From Proteus mirabilis ATCC 29906 (lineage in GTDB: Bacteria > Pseudomonadota > Gammaproteobacteria > Enterobacterales > Enterobacteriaceae): 64,000 bases of DNA. The stretch spans positions 131,726 to 195,725 of the forward strand of contig NZ_GG668577.1 in NCBI RefSeq assembly GCF_000160755.1, given 5' to 3'. The notes beneath the pieces are model-generated. The model saw nothing but the letters and a program-made list of their open reading frames with translations. It had not been told where the DNA came from and did not search any database. This document shows, piece after piece, positions 22,490 through 32,972 of the stretch. Numbering within the stretch: position 1 is the stretch's first letter; each line of letters starts with the position of its first letter. A program made the translations under genes and the position numbers.

Positions 22490-22993
22490 ATGGACGCTGT
22501 TGTTACTATCGATCTGGATCAGCTGAAATCTTGGCTGGATGAATTACAGATTGCTTTCTATGAATGTGACTCTTGTCAGGCGTTACATTTACCTCATCTT
22601 CAATATATCAATGGTATTTTTGATGCTAAAATTGATGTGCTTGATGATGTGCTTGTTTTTACCGCTATTGCTGAATTAAAACCATCAGCGATAGTGCCTG
22701 TTATGGCAAATCTTAGTCAAATTAATGCAAGTTCCCTATTTATTAAGACGTTCCTAGAAATTAGCGATGAAAACTTACCGAAATTAGTTTTGAGCCAATC
22801 TTTACCTATTGCTGTGGGACTATCATTTAATCAGTTCGATCTGTTTTTACATAAGGCTGAAGAGCAGTCAGCAGAAGTGATCAGTGAGATCTTTAATAAT
22901 GATTTTCTGTATGGCGAAAGACAAGAAAATGAAGAAGATGAAGATCTAGACATAACATCATCATCAACAGACTCTTCATATACTGTACATTAA
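22490..22993 (+). CDS. ybjN: YbjN family protein
   Basis: A 167-residue acidic cytosolic protein of the YbjN family, whose fold resembles type III secretion chaperones. In E. coli it affects motility, colanic acid and stress tolerance; the mechanism is not known. The matching stretches are FYECDSCQALHLPHLQ, GIFDAKIDVLDD, INASSLFIKTFLE and DENLPKLVLSQSL. The C-terminal tail (from about 144) is low-complexity, rich in Glu, Asp and Ser, and longer than I remember for E. coli. AAAGG precedes the ATG by seven bases. rlmC starts 28 bases after its stop and may be co-transcribed. Confidence 0.85.
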   Translation: MDAVVTIDLDQLKSWLDELQIAFYECDSCQALHLPHLQYINGIFDAKIDVLDDVLVFTAIAELKPSAIVPVMANLSQINASSLFIKTFLEISDENLPKLVLSQSLPIAVGLSFNQFDLFLHKAEEQSAEVISEIFNNDFLYGERQENEEDEDLDITSSSTDSSYTVH

Positions 22994-23021
22994 TTACTAT
23001 CTATAACGGTCACAAAATCTT

Positions 23022-24155
23022 ATGCAATGCGCACGCTCCAGTGCGGGTGATTGCCACTCTTGTGAGTGGCTTTCTCTTGCTTATTCCGAACAAATTAATC
23101 AAAAACAACATAATCTATTAGATCTATTGCCCAAAAACTACGCGTTTACTCAATTAGCGCCGGTAGAAAGCCAACAAGTTCAATTTCGTAATAAAGCGAA
23201 AATGGTGGTAAGTGGTAGTGTCGAAAAACCGATTTTAGGGTTACGTAAACCAGAGGGGGAAGGTGTTGATTTATGCCAATGCCCACTCTATCCCGCTTCC
23301 TTTGAACCGGTTTTCCCAATATTAAAAACCTTTATTGCCAAAGCAGGATTAGTGCCTTATAACGTGGAACGTCGTCGAGGCGAGCTAAAGTTTATTTTAT
23401 TAACAGAAAGTCGCCACAATCACAGCATGATGCTACGTTTTGTGTTGCGCTCAGAAAAAAAACTGGCGCAACTTCGCCAAGCATTACCATGGTTACAGGC
23501 TCAATTACCCCAATTAGCCGTTATTTCGGTGAATATCCAACCTGTCCATATGGCGATATTGGAAGGTGAGCAAGAAATTGTATTAACAGAAAAAACCTTT
23601 TTAGATGAATATTTTAATGAGATTCCGTTACATATTCGCCCGAAAGGTTTTTTTCAAACCAATCCCGATGTTGCCGCGTCACTGTATGCAACGGCAGGGC
23701 ATTGGGTCAAAGAGTTGCAGATAAACCGGTTATGGGATCTCTTTTGTGGCTCAGGGGGGTTTGGCTTACATTGCGCACAAAAAAACACGGAATTAATAGG
23801 CATTGAGATTAGCCCTGAAGCGATTGAATGTGCACGTTTATCCGCCAATGAATTAGGGTTAGAGCATGTAGAGTTTCAAGCGCTGGACTCTACTGGTTTT
23901 GCTTTAGCAAGAGAGTCTGTTCCTGAATTAGTACTGGTTAATCCGCCACGACGGGGTATTGGCGAAACGTTATGCGACTATTTAAATAGTATGAAGCCTC
24001 GTTTTATCCTCTATTCCAGTTGTAATGCTCAAACGATGGCAAAAGATATACAACAACTTTCTCATTATCGTATCGATAGAGTGCAACTGTTTGATATGTT
24101 CCCTCATACTGCTCATTATGAAGTGTTGACGCTCTTGGTTTTACAACAAAGTTAA
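23022..24155 (+). CDS. rlmC: 23S rRNA (uracil-747-C5)-methyltransferase
   Basis: SAM-dependent methyltransferase (formerly RumB) that modifies U747 of 23S rRNA. The 377-residue product lacks a TRAM domain, which fits RlmC as opposed to RlmD or TrmA. Cysteines 3, 11 and 14 with one near 87 (LCQCPLY) should bind the [4Fe-4S] cluster. The SAM-binding [14 protein letters not shown], the VNPPRRGIG motif and the nucleophilic Cys in [10 protein letters not shown] are all present. It is convergent with artM and shares a terminator with it. In E. coli rumB is likewise beside the art genes. Confidence 0.93.
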   Translation: MQCARSSAGDCHSCEWLSLAYSEQINQKQHNLLDLLPKNYAFTQLAPVESQQVQFRNKAKMVVSGSVEKPILGLRKPEGEGVDLCQCPLYPASFEPVFPILKTFIAKAGLVPYNVERRRGELKFILLTESRHNHSMMLRFVLRSEKKLAQLRQALPWLQAQLPQLAVISVNIQPVHMAILEGEQEIVLTEKTFLDEYFNEIPLHIRPKGFFQTNPDVAASLYATAGHWVKELQINRLWDLFCGSGGFGLHCAQKNTELIGIEISPEAIECARLSANELGLEHVEFQALDSTGFALARESVPELVLVNPPRRGIGETLCDYLNSMKPRFILYSSCNAQTMAKDIQQLSHYRIDRVQLFDMFPHTAHYEVLTLLVLQQS

Positions 24156-24221
24156 ACGCTAATTTAATCGCAATAACATGTTATTGTCGTTAACGCTTGA
24201 TAATTTTAACTGCACAACTTA

Positions 24222-24262
24222 ATAACCCCCAAAGCGGTTGTTCAACTTTGGGGGTTAATTTT
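24222..24262. terminator. terminator between rlmC and artM
   Basis: AACCCCCAAAG / CTTTGGGGGTT, eleven-base arms with an eleven-base loop, in the convergent gap. T-richness on the right side favours rlmC. Confidence 0.75.
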
Positions 24263-24297
24263 AAAGCAAAAAACGTGGTGTAATGATTAAAGTTGCA

Positions 24298-24966
24298 CTA
24301 ATCACGATGTTCAAAAGCTAAGGCTTTCTTCTCAATTAATCTCATTAACAGTGTCAGTATTCCATTGATAGCTAAATAAATAATGCCTGCAGCAACAAAT
24401 ACCATCACATCATAATTTTGCCCAAAGACTTGTCGGCTATAGCCGGTTAGCTCAAGTAAAGTGATAGTGCTAGCAAGAGAAGTACTCTTGAAAATCAGCA
24501 CCACTTCATTGGAATAAGAAGAAAGGGCGCGTTTGAAAGCATAAGGTAAGATGACATTCGCTGTTTGTAGCGGTGACATACCTAAAGCTTGGCAGGATTG
24601 CCATTGTCCAGCAGGTATCGCCCTGACTGCACCGTGGAAAAGGAGTGTTGAATAAGCCGCACTATTTAATGCTAATGTCACCATGGCGCAAAACCAAGGT
24701 GTGGATAATAATTCCCACAACAGAGGATATTCTTTTAATGAGGGGAATTGTCCTGGTCCATAATAGATTAAGAAAAATTGTACCAACAAAGGTGTGCCAG
24801 TAAACAATGTAATATAGACTTTTACGATAGGTGAAATAACAGGGACTTTTAATGCCAAAATAAAAGTCATTAATACCGATAACGTAAAGGCGACTAAGAG
24901 CGCAACAAAAGTCAGTGATAAACTGGTCGGTAAGCCTGGTAAAATATCAACAATATAATCCCACAT
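24298..24966 (-). CDS. artM: arginine ABC transporter permease ArtM
   Basis: Inner-membrane permease of the arginine transporter. The 222-residue protein has about five membrane segments and the binding-protein-dependent transport motif near AIPAGQWQSCQALGMSPLQT, which contacts the ATPase. It pairs with ArtQ. The start ATG overlaps the artQ stop by one base (TAATG), so the two permeases are translationally coupled. It is the last gene of the artPIQM unit. Confidence 0.93.
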   Translation of the reverse strand: MWDYIVDILPGLPTSLSLTFVALLVAFTLSVLMTFILALKVPVISPIVKVYITLFTGTPLLVQFFLIYYGPGQFPSLKEYPLLWELLSTPWFCAMVTLALNSAAYSTLLFHGAVRAIPAGQWQSCQALGMSPLQTANVILPYAFKRALSSYSNEVVLIFKSTSLASTITLLELTGYSRQVFGQNYDVMVFVAAGIIYLAINGILTLLMRLIEKKALAFEHRD

Positions 24967-25670
24967 TATGAGGCACTCCGTTCAAATCGGGTCGTTCTCA
25001 TCTCTAACCATTTCAGAATATATTGGCTGACTAATGTAATGGCTAAATAGATAAGTGCCACAATGCTATACCAAGTAAAAGGCTCTTGAGTACGATTGGC
25101 AATACTCTGGGTTTGTAGCATTAAATCATTAACGCTAATTAATGAGACTAAAGCGGTATCTTTTAAGAGCACTAACCACTGATTACCGAGTCCGGGTAAC
25201 GCGTGACGCCACATTTGAGGCATGATAAAGCGGAAAAAAATGGTGATTTTTCCCATACCCAATGCCTGTCCTGCTTCCCACTGTCCGGTTGGCACGGCTT
25301 TTAATGCACCACGTAAAGTTTGTGAAGCGTAAGACGCATACAGAAGTGAAAGGGCGATAACACCACAATAGAAAGGTAAAGATTCAGTATCACCAAAGTC
25401 AAATTGTAAGGTGAAAGGACCTAATTCAATACCATCCATGAGCATCATGACACCTTGTAAGGTGCCATAATAGACAAAAAGAACCACCAGCATTTCTGGC
25501 AGTCCTCTAATTAGTGTTACCCAGCAAGTTCCTAGAAAAGCAAAGGCTTTCCACTTTGCGGATTCCCACGCAGTAAACAGCATGGCTAGAACTAATCCGA
25601 TAATAAGAGCAGAAATAGCAAGTGTGACCGTAGTCACGGTCGCACCTGCTAGCGTTGTTATTTCATTCAT
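24966..25670 (-). CDS. artQ: arginine ABC transporter permease ArtQ
   Basis: Second permease subunit, 234 residues, with hydrophobic segments at the N terminus ([20 protein letters not shown]) and throughout. The EAA-type loop reads [17 protein letters not shown]. It follows artI after 30 bases and overlaps artM. Confidence 0.93.
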   Translation of the reverse strand: MNEITTLAGATVTTVTLAISALIIGLVLAMLFTAWESAKWKAFAFLGTCWVTLIRGLPEMLVVLFVYYGTLQGVMMLMDGIELGPFTLQFDFGDTESLPFYCGVIALSLLYASYASQTLRGALKAVPTGQWEAGQALGMGKITIFFRFIMPQMWRHALPGLGNQWLVLLKDTALVSLISVNDLMLQTQSIANRTQEPFTWYSIVALIYLAITLVSQYILKWLEMRTTRFERSAS

Positions 25671-25700
25671 TTATTAAGCTATTGTTGTTATTAACTATAA

Positions 25701-26435
25701 TTATTCAAACCATTTTTTATAAATGACATCATAGGTGCCATCGGCTTTTACTTCAGATAATGCTTTGTTTAATTTATCTTGTAAATCAGCATTACCTTTT
25801 CTTACTGCAATAGCAAGGCCTGTACCAAAATAGTTAGGATCAGTGACCTTATCACCAACAATACCTAATTCAGGATTCTTTTTCAGCCATTCATTAACCA
25901 CAGCGGTATCACCAAAGATAGCCTCGATACGACCATTTTTTAGGTCTAACACGGCATTTTGGTAACTGTCATAAGGCACCGTTTTCATCTCTTTATGTTG
26001 TTCATTGATGAATTTCTGATGGGTTGTCCCATTTTGGACACCAATTTGCTTGCCTTTTAAGCTTGCAACATCGGAAATTTTACCTGTCACGGTGATAAAG
26101 ACCGCTGAGTTGTCATAGTAAGAATCAGTAAAATCTACCTGTTTTTGACGCTCAGGCGTAATATCAATCCCCGCCATTAATGCGTCAAAACGGCGGAATT
26201 TTAAGCTAGGAATTAAGCTATCAAATGATTGATTGGTAAAAGTACATTCAGCATTAATTTTTTCACACATGGCATTTGCTAAATCTACATCAAAACCAAC
26301 GATTTGATTGTTTGCATCAATCATTTCAAATGGAGGATAAGTTGCCTCAGTAGCAAAACGAATAGTCTCTTTATCAGCCGCTGTTGCAGAAAGTGTAATA
26401 CTGGTCAGAAGTGCTGCAAATAATATTTTTTTCAT
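25701..26435 (-). CDS. artI: arginine ABC transporter substrate-binding protein
   Basis: Periplasmic binding protein, 244 residues with a signal peptide ending near ATAA (about 1-19). It has the family-3 solute-binding signature GFDVDLANAMCEKI and two Cys (near 57 and 64) likely to form a disulfide. It follows E. coli ArtI closely (TIRFATEATYPPFE, GVQNGTTHQKFI). E. coli also has a paralog, artJ, beyond artM; here that position is occupied by rlmC, so only one binding protein is encoded at this locus. Confidence 0.92.
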   Translation of the reverse strand: MKKILFAALLTSITLSATAADKETIRFATEATYPPFEMIDANNQIVGFDVDLANAMCEKINAECTFTNQSFDSLIPSLKFRRFDALMAGIDITPERQKQVDFTDSYYDNSAVFITVTGKISDVASLKGKQIGVQNGTTHQKFINEQHKEMKTVPYDSYQNAVLDLKNGRIEAIFGDTAVVNEWLKKNPELGIVGDKVTDPNYFGTGLAIAVRKGNADLQDKLNKALSEVKADGTYDVIYKKWFE

Positions 26436-26449
26436 TGTCAGATCCCGAT

Positions 26450-27178
26450 TTAGTGTGACAAGTAATTAGCAAAAGCTTCCGTTTGAGGGGCAGTGAAATG
26501 ATGATTATCACCTTGCTCTATAATACGGCCGTTTTCCATATATACAACTTTGCTTGCGGCTTTGCGCGCAATTTCAACTTCATGGGTCACAATAACTTGT
26601 GTGATCCCTGTTTCAGAAAGCTCTTTTATGATATCAACAACTTGAGCCGTAATTTCTGGATCAAGTGCTGCCGTTGGTTCATCAAATAACAGTACCTGAG
26701 GCTCCATCATTAATGCTCTTGCAATGGCAACACGTTGCTGTTGTCCACCGGATAAATGCAGTGGAAAACGTTGTGCATAATCACTTAAACGTAAACGCTC
26801 AAGTAATTTCATCGCTTTTTCTTTAGCTTGCGGTTTTGCCAAGCCTAAAACACGACAAGGTGCTTCAATTAAATTATCAAGAACCGTTAAGTGTGGCCAT
26901 AAATTATATTGCTGAAAAACCATGCCAACATTTTGGCGTAATGTACGAATCGCTTTCGCATTCGGTTGCTGGCCAAAATCAAAATGTAGACCAGCAATGT
27001 CTAATTCACCAGAACGAGGCATTTCTAATAAGTTTAGAACCCGCATTAGAGAGCTCTTACCCGCACCACTTGGTCCTAACAGAACCATTGTTTCACCAGC
27101 AGAACATTCTAGATTAATATCATAGAGTGCTTGGTGCGAACCGTAGAAACAATTTATATTTTTTAATTGAATACTCAT
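26450..27178 (-). CDS. artP: arginine ABC transporter ATP-binding protein
   Basis: Cytosolic ATPase of the arginine importer. From the ATG at 27178 it has 242 residues, the same as E. coli ArtP. The Walker A motif GPSGAGKS is at 35-42, followed by the Q-loop ([12 protein letters not shown]), signature LSGGQQQR, Walker B LLFDEP and the switch His in VTHE. The frame extends upstream to a TTG at 27211 with another ATG at 27199; none has a strong ribosome site, so the start rests on similarity. It is the first gene of artPIQM. Confidence 0.93.
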   Translation of the reverse strand: MSIQLKNINCFYGSHQALYDINLECSAGETMVLLGPSGAGKSSLMRVLNLLEMPRSGELDIAGLHFDFGQQPNAKAIRTLRQNVGMVFQQYNLWPHLTVLDNLIEAPCRVLGLAKPQAKEKAMKLLERLRLSDYAQRFPLHLSGGQQQRVAIARALMMEPQVLLFDEPTAALDPEITAQVVDIIKELSETGITQVIVTHEVEIARKAASKVVYMENGRIIEQGDNHHFTAPQTEAFANYLSH

Positions 27179-27293
27179 GCGTTTTTTTTGAATAGTCATT
27201 AACTGTTTCAAATGATAAAACGATGAGAATAATTATGCAACTAATAGTGCATAAAAAATTGCTTTTTTTACTTAAAAATGGATATTAGGACGA

Positions 27294-28748
27294 TTAATCG
27301 GGCTTTTTAGGTGAATTTTTATCCAATCTATAGGCGTAAGTTGAGATGGTTTGAGCCATACCTTTAAAAATAAATAAATGGGCTGGCATCATGGCAAACC
27401 AATAGAGTAAACCACTAAAACCAGCAGGATGCCACCAAGCACGGACATCTAATGAGCGTAGGTTACCACTATCGTGAATAGTAAAAGAGAGGCGCCCTAA
27501 ACCGGGGGCTTTCATACCGAAGAGTAAAGTCAGTTGTTTTTCAGGCTCTAACTTTATTACCCGCCAACCATCAATCATATCACCTAGCGCTAGCGTTTCA
27601 CGCTGAGGGCGTCCATAAGTGACTTTGTTGCCGACAAGATCATCTAATAAAGCACGTGTTTTCCATAATGCATTACCATAAAAATAACCTTGTTCACCAC
27701 CAATTTGCTGAACGACATGCCAAAGTGCCGCCGCACTTGCTGGTGTTGACACTGTACATCCGGCATTTTTGGGATAATAGCCATAGCCGGGTTTCCAACG
27801 GTTACGTACTTCAGGAGAGTAACCCCAATCTTGATCATCTAAAGCTGCTTCTTCATCTGCGAGTGTTTCTCTGACTGCGTCATCAAAAGAAATTAACTTT
27901 TGTGGGATCAGTTTGCGTAAAGAGGCATCTTTAGCGGGAAGATCGTATTTAAGCCCTTGGATAAGCTCCTTGGCGATTGAAGTGGGTACTGAAGTTATTA
28001 GGCTAATAAACCCAGCAGAAATAATACTGGCGGGGATCGGCAAAGGGATCAGTAATCGTTTTTTGCCGGAGATGTTAATAAAGCGCTCAAAAAGTGTTTG
28101 ATAGCTAATATATTCAGGGCCACCGGCATCAAAAATGCGGTGTTGATGGGTTGGGTGATGAATAATTTCTGTTAAATAGTAAATTAAATTTTTTAACGCA
28201 ATAGGGGATGATTTTGAACGCACCCAACGCGGCGGGGTTAATATCGGTAAGTTATATACCATATCTCGCATGATCTCAAAAGCGGCCGAGCCGGGACCGA
28301 CAATCATAGAGGTGCGGATTTCCGTCACAGGAATAGAGCTGGTTCTAAGTACTTCTCCCGTGAGCTTGCGGGCAACAAGATGGGGAGAGTAGGGTTGATC
28401 TTTATGTTGGAGCGCACTTAAAAAAATAATTTGTTTAACGTCACTCTCTTCTAAAGCATCTACGACGTTCAATGCCGCTTGGCGCTCTTGTTCGATAAGG
28501 TTATGGGCATCTCCCATACTGTGCACAAGGTAATACACAATATCCGTATTACGGATGACATCTCGTAATGTTTTGGGATCGTGTAAATCAACAAATACAC
28601 AGCGTATATTTTGCCACCCTTGCGACATCATCCAATCGACTCTACGAGCTCCGGCGGTGACTTGATGGCCTTGTGCTATTAAGGCAGGAATAAGATTTTG
28701 TCCAATATGTCCACTGGCACCTAATACCAATACACGCTGTTGATTCAT
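27294..28748 (-). CDS. ybjT: SDR-like NAD(P)-binding protein with DUF2867 domain, YbjT
   Basis: A 484-residue protein. The N-terminal atypical SDR domain (about 1-290) has the nucleotide-binding VLGASGHIGQNLIPAL, and the C-terminal DUF2867 domain (about 330-480) contains ALWKTRALLDDLVG and LDVRAWWHPAGFSGLLYW. A hydrophobic stretch near the end suggests membrane association. It corresponds to E. coli YbjT; function unknown. It lies 51 bases downstream of lysO in the same direction. Confidence 0.85.
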   Translation of the reverse strand: MNQQRVLVLGASGHIGQNLIPALIAQGHQVTAGARRVDWMMSQGWQNIRCVFVDLHDPKTLRDVIRNTDIVYYLVHSMGDAHNLIEQERQAALNVVDALEESDVKQIIFLSALQHKDQPYSPHLVARKLTGEVLRTSSIPVTEIRTSMIVGPGSAAFEIMRDMVYNLPILTPPRWVRSKSSPIALKNLIYYLTEIIHHPTHQHRIFDAGGPEYISYQTLFERFINISGKKRLLIPLPIPASIISAGFISLITSVPTSIAKELIQGLKYDLPAKDASLRKLIPQKLISFDDAVRETLADEEAALDDQDWGYSPEVRNRWKPGYGYYPKNAGCTVSTPASAAALWHVVQQIGGEQGYFYGNALWKTRALLDDLVGNKVTYGRPQRETLALGDMIDGWRVIKLEPEKQLTLLFGMKAPGLGRLSFTIHDSGNLRSLDVRAWWHPAGFSGLLYWFAMMPAHLFIFKGMAQTISTYAYRLDKNSPKKPD

Positions 28749-28799
28749 CGTTAACCCACTGTAAGAAAAGACGTAATAATACTATTGTTACAAAATTTT

Positions 28800-29702
28800 C
28801 TATGAAGTAAAGAACGCCATTAAGATTGGTGTGACCAAACTTAATACGAAACCATGCACAATTGCAGCAGGAACTATGGCAACCCCTCCGCTGCGTTGTA
28901 ATACAGGTAGCGTAAAGTCCATAGAAGTTGAACCACAAATACCTAATGCCGTATTTCTATAACGATTAACAATAATGGGGATTAGCATGATAGCGGCTAA
29001 TTCACGCATTAAGTCATTAAAGAAAGCGGTACTACCAATTACCGGGCCAAACGCATCGGTTAATACGATCCCCGATAAAGAATACCAACCATAACCAGAG
29101 GCTATCGCTAATCCCATTTTTGTGGGTAATCCGAGTAAATAAGCCGCTAATGCACCACCTGCAAGGGCACTTATTGCCATCACTATTGCAATGGTAGTAC
29201 CGCGACGATTAATTAAGATCTGCTTTGGACTCATGCCACTATTACGTAATTGTAGACCAACAAGCCATAATAAAAAGATAAGTGCGCCTTGGCTGGCTTG
29301 AGATGCATAACCAAAAATTGACCATCCGGTTAAACCGACAAAAAAACCTACTACCACTACACCACAAAGTTGTAGTGATTCGAGTACCATTTTGATACGT
29401 GAAGGGGGCTTAGCTTGTTTATGTGCAGGGACATGCCAAGGATCTTTTTTATCCAGCAACCATAAAAACAGCAGATTGGCACCAAAAGTACAGATAAAGA
29501 AGACACTGGCATAGGCAAGGATAGAAAATAAATTTTCACCAATATTATCTAACATGGCTAAGCTAACCCCCATTAAAAAGAGGATCACATAGACCATTGC
29601 ACTAAGTAAACGGTTAGCCAATTGAAGCAAAGGGCGATTGTTTAACTTAATCAAATACCCTATAAACAGGGGCAATAGGATAATCAATAACCCTGATAGC
29701 AT
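28800..29702 (-). CDS. lysO: L-lysine exporter LysO (YbjE)
   Basis: Inner-membrane protein of 300 residues with about eight membrane segments (DUF340/LysO family). In E. coli YbjE exports lysine and the toxic analogue thialysine. The glycine-rich segments IASGYGWYSLSGIVLTDAFGP (split by helix breaks) and ELAAIMLIPI are family hallmarks with conserved acidic residues in the membrane. AAGGAA precedes the ATG. In E. coli the gene also lies near ybjD; aqpZ, which separates them there, is absent. Confidence 0.88.
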   Translation of the reverse strand: MLSGLLIILLPLFIGYLIKLNNRPLLQLANRLLSAMVYVILFLMGVSLAMLDNIGENLFSILAYASVFFICTFGANLLFLWLLDKKDPWHVPAHKQAKPPSRIKMVLESLQLCGVVVVGFFVGLTGWSIFGYASQASQGALIFLLWLVGLQLRNSGMSPKQILINRRGTTIAIVMAISALAGGALAAYLLGLPTKMGLAIASGYGWYSLSGIVLTDAFGPVIGSTAFFNDLMRELAAIMLIPIIVNRYRNTALGICGSTSMDFTLPVLQRSGGVAIVPAAIVHGFVLSLVTPILMAFFTS

Positions 29703-30047
29703 TTCTATTCCTTACTGAGTGTTGTCAAAATTATAAAATAAACTAATAACGCGAATTGTATTATAACATTTGCTAATAGTTATGTGGATATAGAAACCGC
29801 GATAAGTTGAAAATTTTTATTACAGAAGAAGAGCCTAGCACGATCTGATTAATATAGCCTTAATTGTTTGAAAAATGAGCTAATTAGTTATGTGTCGAAT
29901 AGTTGAGTAAATTTTATTACGCTCCTGAGGAACTGTGTTTTAATAAAAATAAGTCATTAAGTAAAATTATTATCAGAAAGCGTATAAAGTTGATAGAGAT
30001 GCAATAGATGAACCATAACAACTGAGTTGCGACCTGAGAGGGAATTT
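29703..30047. promoter_or_regulatory. divergent promoter region lysO-ybjD
   Basis: A 345-base AT-rich interval between divergent genes. It must contain both promoters. No gene, strong repeat or recognised operator is visible. Confidence 0.4.
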
Positions 30048-31721
30048 ATGTATTTAGAAAGAGTGGAAATAGCAGGATTTCGGGGGCTTAATCGCCTTTC
30101 TCTCCCCCTTGATATGAATACGGTTTTGGTTGGTGAAAATGCATGGGGTAAAACTTCATTACTTGATGCGTTAACCTTGAGTTTGGGGATCGAAACTTAT
30201 CAATATGCTTTTACAGCAGAAGATTTTCATCGTTTACCTAATGAGCCAGAAAACAGTAAAAAAAACCTACAAATTATTCTAACTTTTACTGAATCACGTC
30301 CTGGTCGTCATCGCTCGTATCGTTTTCGTAAATTAGCACCTGTATGGATAGCTAATGGAGATGCTCGTAAGCATATTTATTACCGTATTAGTGCAGAATT
30401 AGATGAGCAACAGAATGTCAAAACATTTCGTTATTTTCTGGATAAAGAAGGTAAACAGATCCGTTTAGCTAATGGACAAACCAAAGCGATTATTGCTGAA
30501 ATAGTGCGTCTTTATCCGGTATTGCGCTTACAGGATGCGCGTTTTATACCTAATTTAACAACAGAAGTTATTGACTCTCATAATGAGCCTCATCGTGAAG
30601 CATTTAATAATAAGATGAGTGAATTAACGAAAGCATTAATTAATAACCCAGACAATTTATCAGATGAAGATTTACGTGAAGGGTTAGATGCAATGCAACA
30701 GTTATTAGGACACTATTTTGCTGATCACGGTGCGCTACTGTTTAAATCTCATTTGAAACATCGCAAAGTCAGTGAGCCACATATTCGAGGATGGCATGCA
30801 CTAGAAAATATTAATAAGATTTTAGCGAAACCTAATCAGCGCAATATCCGCTTAATTATTTTAGGTATGTTCTCTTCTATTCTACAGTCACGAGGCAGTG
30901 TCGAACTTGATCCTTATGCAAGACCGATAGTGATTGTAGAAAACCCTGAAACTCGCTTACACCCTATTATGCTTTCTGTGGCATGGGGATTATTAAATCT
31001 CTTTTCTTTGCAACGCATTACGACAACCAATTCAGGGGAGTTACTCTCCTTAGCGCCACTACAAAGTGTTTGTCGATTAGTACGTGATACAGATAAAGTT
31101 GCCGCTTATCGACTTGGCGACAAACAACTTCATGCAGAAGAAGAGCGTCGTATCTCTTTTCATATTCGTTATAACCGACCTTCTGCACTCTTTGCTCGTT
31201 GTTGGTTATTGGTCGAAGGGGAAACGGAAATCTGGCTAATGAACGAATTAGCCAGACAATGTAACTACTTCTTTGAATCTGAAGGGATCAAAGTCATTGA
31301 GTTTGCGCAGTGCGGACTTAAGCCACTGTTAAAGTATGCTACCTATATGGGTATAGAATGGCATACGTTGGTTGATGGCGATGAGGCGGGTAAAAAATAT
31401 GCCGCCACCGTTAAAGAATTTGCCGCAAAAAGAAATGATGCGGAGCGTGACCGATTAACACGGTTGCCAGCATTAGATATGGAACACTATTTATATAAAG
31501 AAGGTTTTCGCAATGTCTATCATGAGGTTGCGGGTGTTCCTGATAATGAAAAATGGCCAGTAAGACGTGTGATCATAAAAGCGATACAACGTTCATCAAA
31601 GCCTGATCTTGCCTTAACGGTTGCTAATAATGCTGCACAACGAGGTATTGATGCTATTCCTACTTTATTAAAGGTGATGTTTTCTCGGGTAGCATGGCTT
31701 GCGAGAGGAAAAGCCAATTAA
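30048..31721 (+). CDS. ybjD: OLD-family ATP-dependent nuclease YbjD
   Basis: A 557-residue protein with an N-terminal ABC-type ATPase half (Walker A GENAWGKTS at 29-37; the IVENPETRLHP region supplies the later ATPase motifs) and a C-terminal TOPRIM nuclease domain (LVEGETE near 389, DGDEAGKK near 443). This is the domain order of OLD nucleases. It follows E. coli YbjD through ETRLHPIMLSVAW, SGELLSLAPL and the C-terminal MFSRVAWLARG. The frame starts at a TTG (30027), but GAGAGG precedes the ATG at 30048. OLD-family proteins include the GajA subunit of Gabija defence, but there is no helicase partner here. The cellular role is unknown. Confidence 0.88.
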   Translation: MYLERVEIAGFRGLNRLSLPLDMNTVLVGENAWGKTSLLDALTLSLGIETYQYAFTAEDFHRLPNEPENSKKNLQIILTFTESRPGRHRSYRFRKLAPVWIANGDARKHIYYRISAELDEQQNVKTFRYFLDKEGKQIRLANGQTKAIIAEIVRLYPVLRLQDARFIPNLTTEVIDSHNEPHREAFNNKMSELTKALINNPDNLSDEDLREGLDAMQQLLGHYFADHGALLFKSHLKHRKVSEPHIRGWHALENINKILAKPNQRNIRLIILGMFSSILQSRGSVELDPYARPIVIVENPETRLHPIMLSVAWGLLNLFSLQRITTTNSGELLSLAPLQSVCRLVRDTDKVAAYRLGDKQLHAEEERRISFHIRYNRPSALFARCWLLVEGETEIWLMNELARQCNYFFESEGIKVIEFAQCGLKPLLKYATYMGIEWHTLVDGDEAGKKYAATVKEFAAKRNDAERDRLTRLPALDMEHYLYKEGFRNVYHEVAGVPDNEKWPVRRVIIKAIQRSSKPDLALTVANNAAQRGIDAIPTLLKVMFSRVAWLARGKAN

Positions 31722-31862
31722 GTCATTTTTCTATGCTTCTATTTATAGGGGCATAGATATCTTATTGTGTTTTTATTATCGAAAAAGTTAAGGGTGATTT
31801 TAGGTTATTACCAACAGGACTTTATTTTTTATTTCACTCTTATTGTATAAGAAGGATATTTC

Positions 31863-32972
31863 ATGGCTTTTTTCCTAACTAAAAAGCAAGGGAAGATTAT
31901 AGCTGCTATTTTGATTTTTATTGCCATAGGCTTATTTTTTTTCTGGCCGAAAGAGCATTTACCTAGTTATCAAACACAAAAAATTACTCGTGGGGAGCTT
32001 TCCAAAGAAGTCACAGCAACGGGCAAATTAGATGCGGTACGTAAAGTCGATGTTGGTGCGCAGGTGAGTGGTCAGCTACAAACCTTATATGTAAAAGAAG
32101 GGGATGTAGTAAAAAAAGGCGATCTGCTGGCGATTATTGATCCGAAAAAAGCACAAAATGAGGTCGCGGAATCTCAAGAAACGAATAATGAACTGACGGC
32201 TAATTTACAGCAAGCTAAAGCCGAATTACGTTTGGCGCAATTGACTTATCAACGTCAATTAAAGCTGATTGGCACACATGTTATAGCCCAAGAAGAGCTT
32301 GATCGCACTAAAACAGACGTTGAAGTCAAAAAAGCGCGAGTGGCGACTTATGAAGCACAAATTAGAAAAAATCAGGCAACACTGGATACCGCAAGAACTA
32401 ATTTGCAATATACCCGTATTACTGCGCCGATGGATGGTGTGGTCACTTTTATCAAAACCCTTGAAGGGCAGACAGTCATTGCAGCTCAAGAAGCACCAAC
32501 CATATTAACATTAGCTGATTTAGATACCATGTTAGTAAAAGCCGAAGTTTCTGAGGCGGATGTTATCTATTTAAAACCCGATCTTAAAGCCTCTTTTACT
32601 GTGTTAGGAGCACCAGACAAAGCCTTCAATGGTAAGTTAAAAGATATTTTACCTACACCTGAAAAAATCAATGATGCGATTTTTTACTATGCACGTTTTG
32701 AAGTCCCCAATGAACAACATTTGTTGCGTTTACAAATGACAGCACAAGTTAAAATTCTCCTTGAGCATAAAAAAGATATTCTCTTAGTGCCATTATCAGC
32801 ATTAGGGGAAGATGTAGGCATAAATGAATATCAAGTAGAGGTTCTCGTCAATGGGCAGCCTGAAAAACGCGTAGTTAAAATCGGTATTCGTACAGATGTT
32901 TATGCAGAAGTCATTAGTGGATTAAATGAAAATGATGACGTGATCCTCGGTGAGATTGCAGGAGAGTCATAA
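31863..32972 (+). CDS. macA: macrolide efflux periplasmic adaptor MacA
   Basis: Membrane-fusion protein of the MacAB-TolC tripartite exporter. The 369-residue chain has one N-terminal membrane anchor (about 10-28), a lipoyl/barrel-sandwich hybrid domain (VDVGAQVSGQL...), a long coiled-coil hairpin (about 95-165, rich in Gln, Glu, Ala, Lys) and beta-barrel plus membrane-proximal domains. In E. coli the pump exports macrolides, enterotoxin and lipopeptide-like substrates. AAGGAT precedes the ATG. The stop overlaps the macB start (TAATG). Confidence 0.93.
   Translation: MAFFLTKKQGKIIAAILIFIAIGLFFFWPKEHLPSYQTQKITRGELSKEVTATGKLDAVRKVDVGAQVSGQLQTLYVKEGDVVKKGDLLAIIDPKKAQNEVAESQETNNELTANLQQAKAELRLAQLTYQRQLKLIGTHVIAQEELDRTKTDVEVKKARVATYEAQIRKNQATLDTARTNLQYTRITAPMDGVVTFIKTLEGQTVIAAQEAPTILTLADLDTMLVKAEVSEADVIYLKPDLKASFTVLGAPDKAFNGKLKDILPTPEKINDAIFYYARFEVPNEQHLLRLQMTAQVKILLEHKKDILLVPLSALGEDVGINEYQVEVLVNGQPEKRVVKIGIRTDVYAEVISGLNENDDVILGEIAGES

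Noticed and set aside
30048-31721. A Gabija-type defence system based on the OLD nuclease ybjD
   Set aside because: There is no UvrD/PcrA-like GajB helicase next to it. Neighbours are lysO and macAB, and the protein is the conserved enterobacterial YbjD.
31722-31862. An extra small gene between ybjD and macA
   Set aside because: The 141-base gap has no frame with a ribosome site and is adequate as the macAB promoter region.
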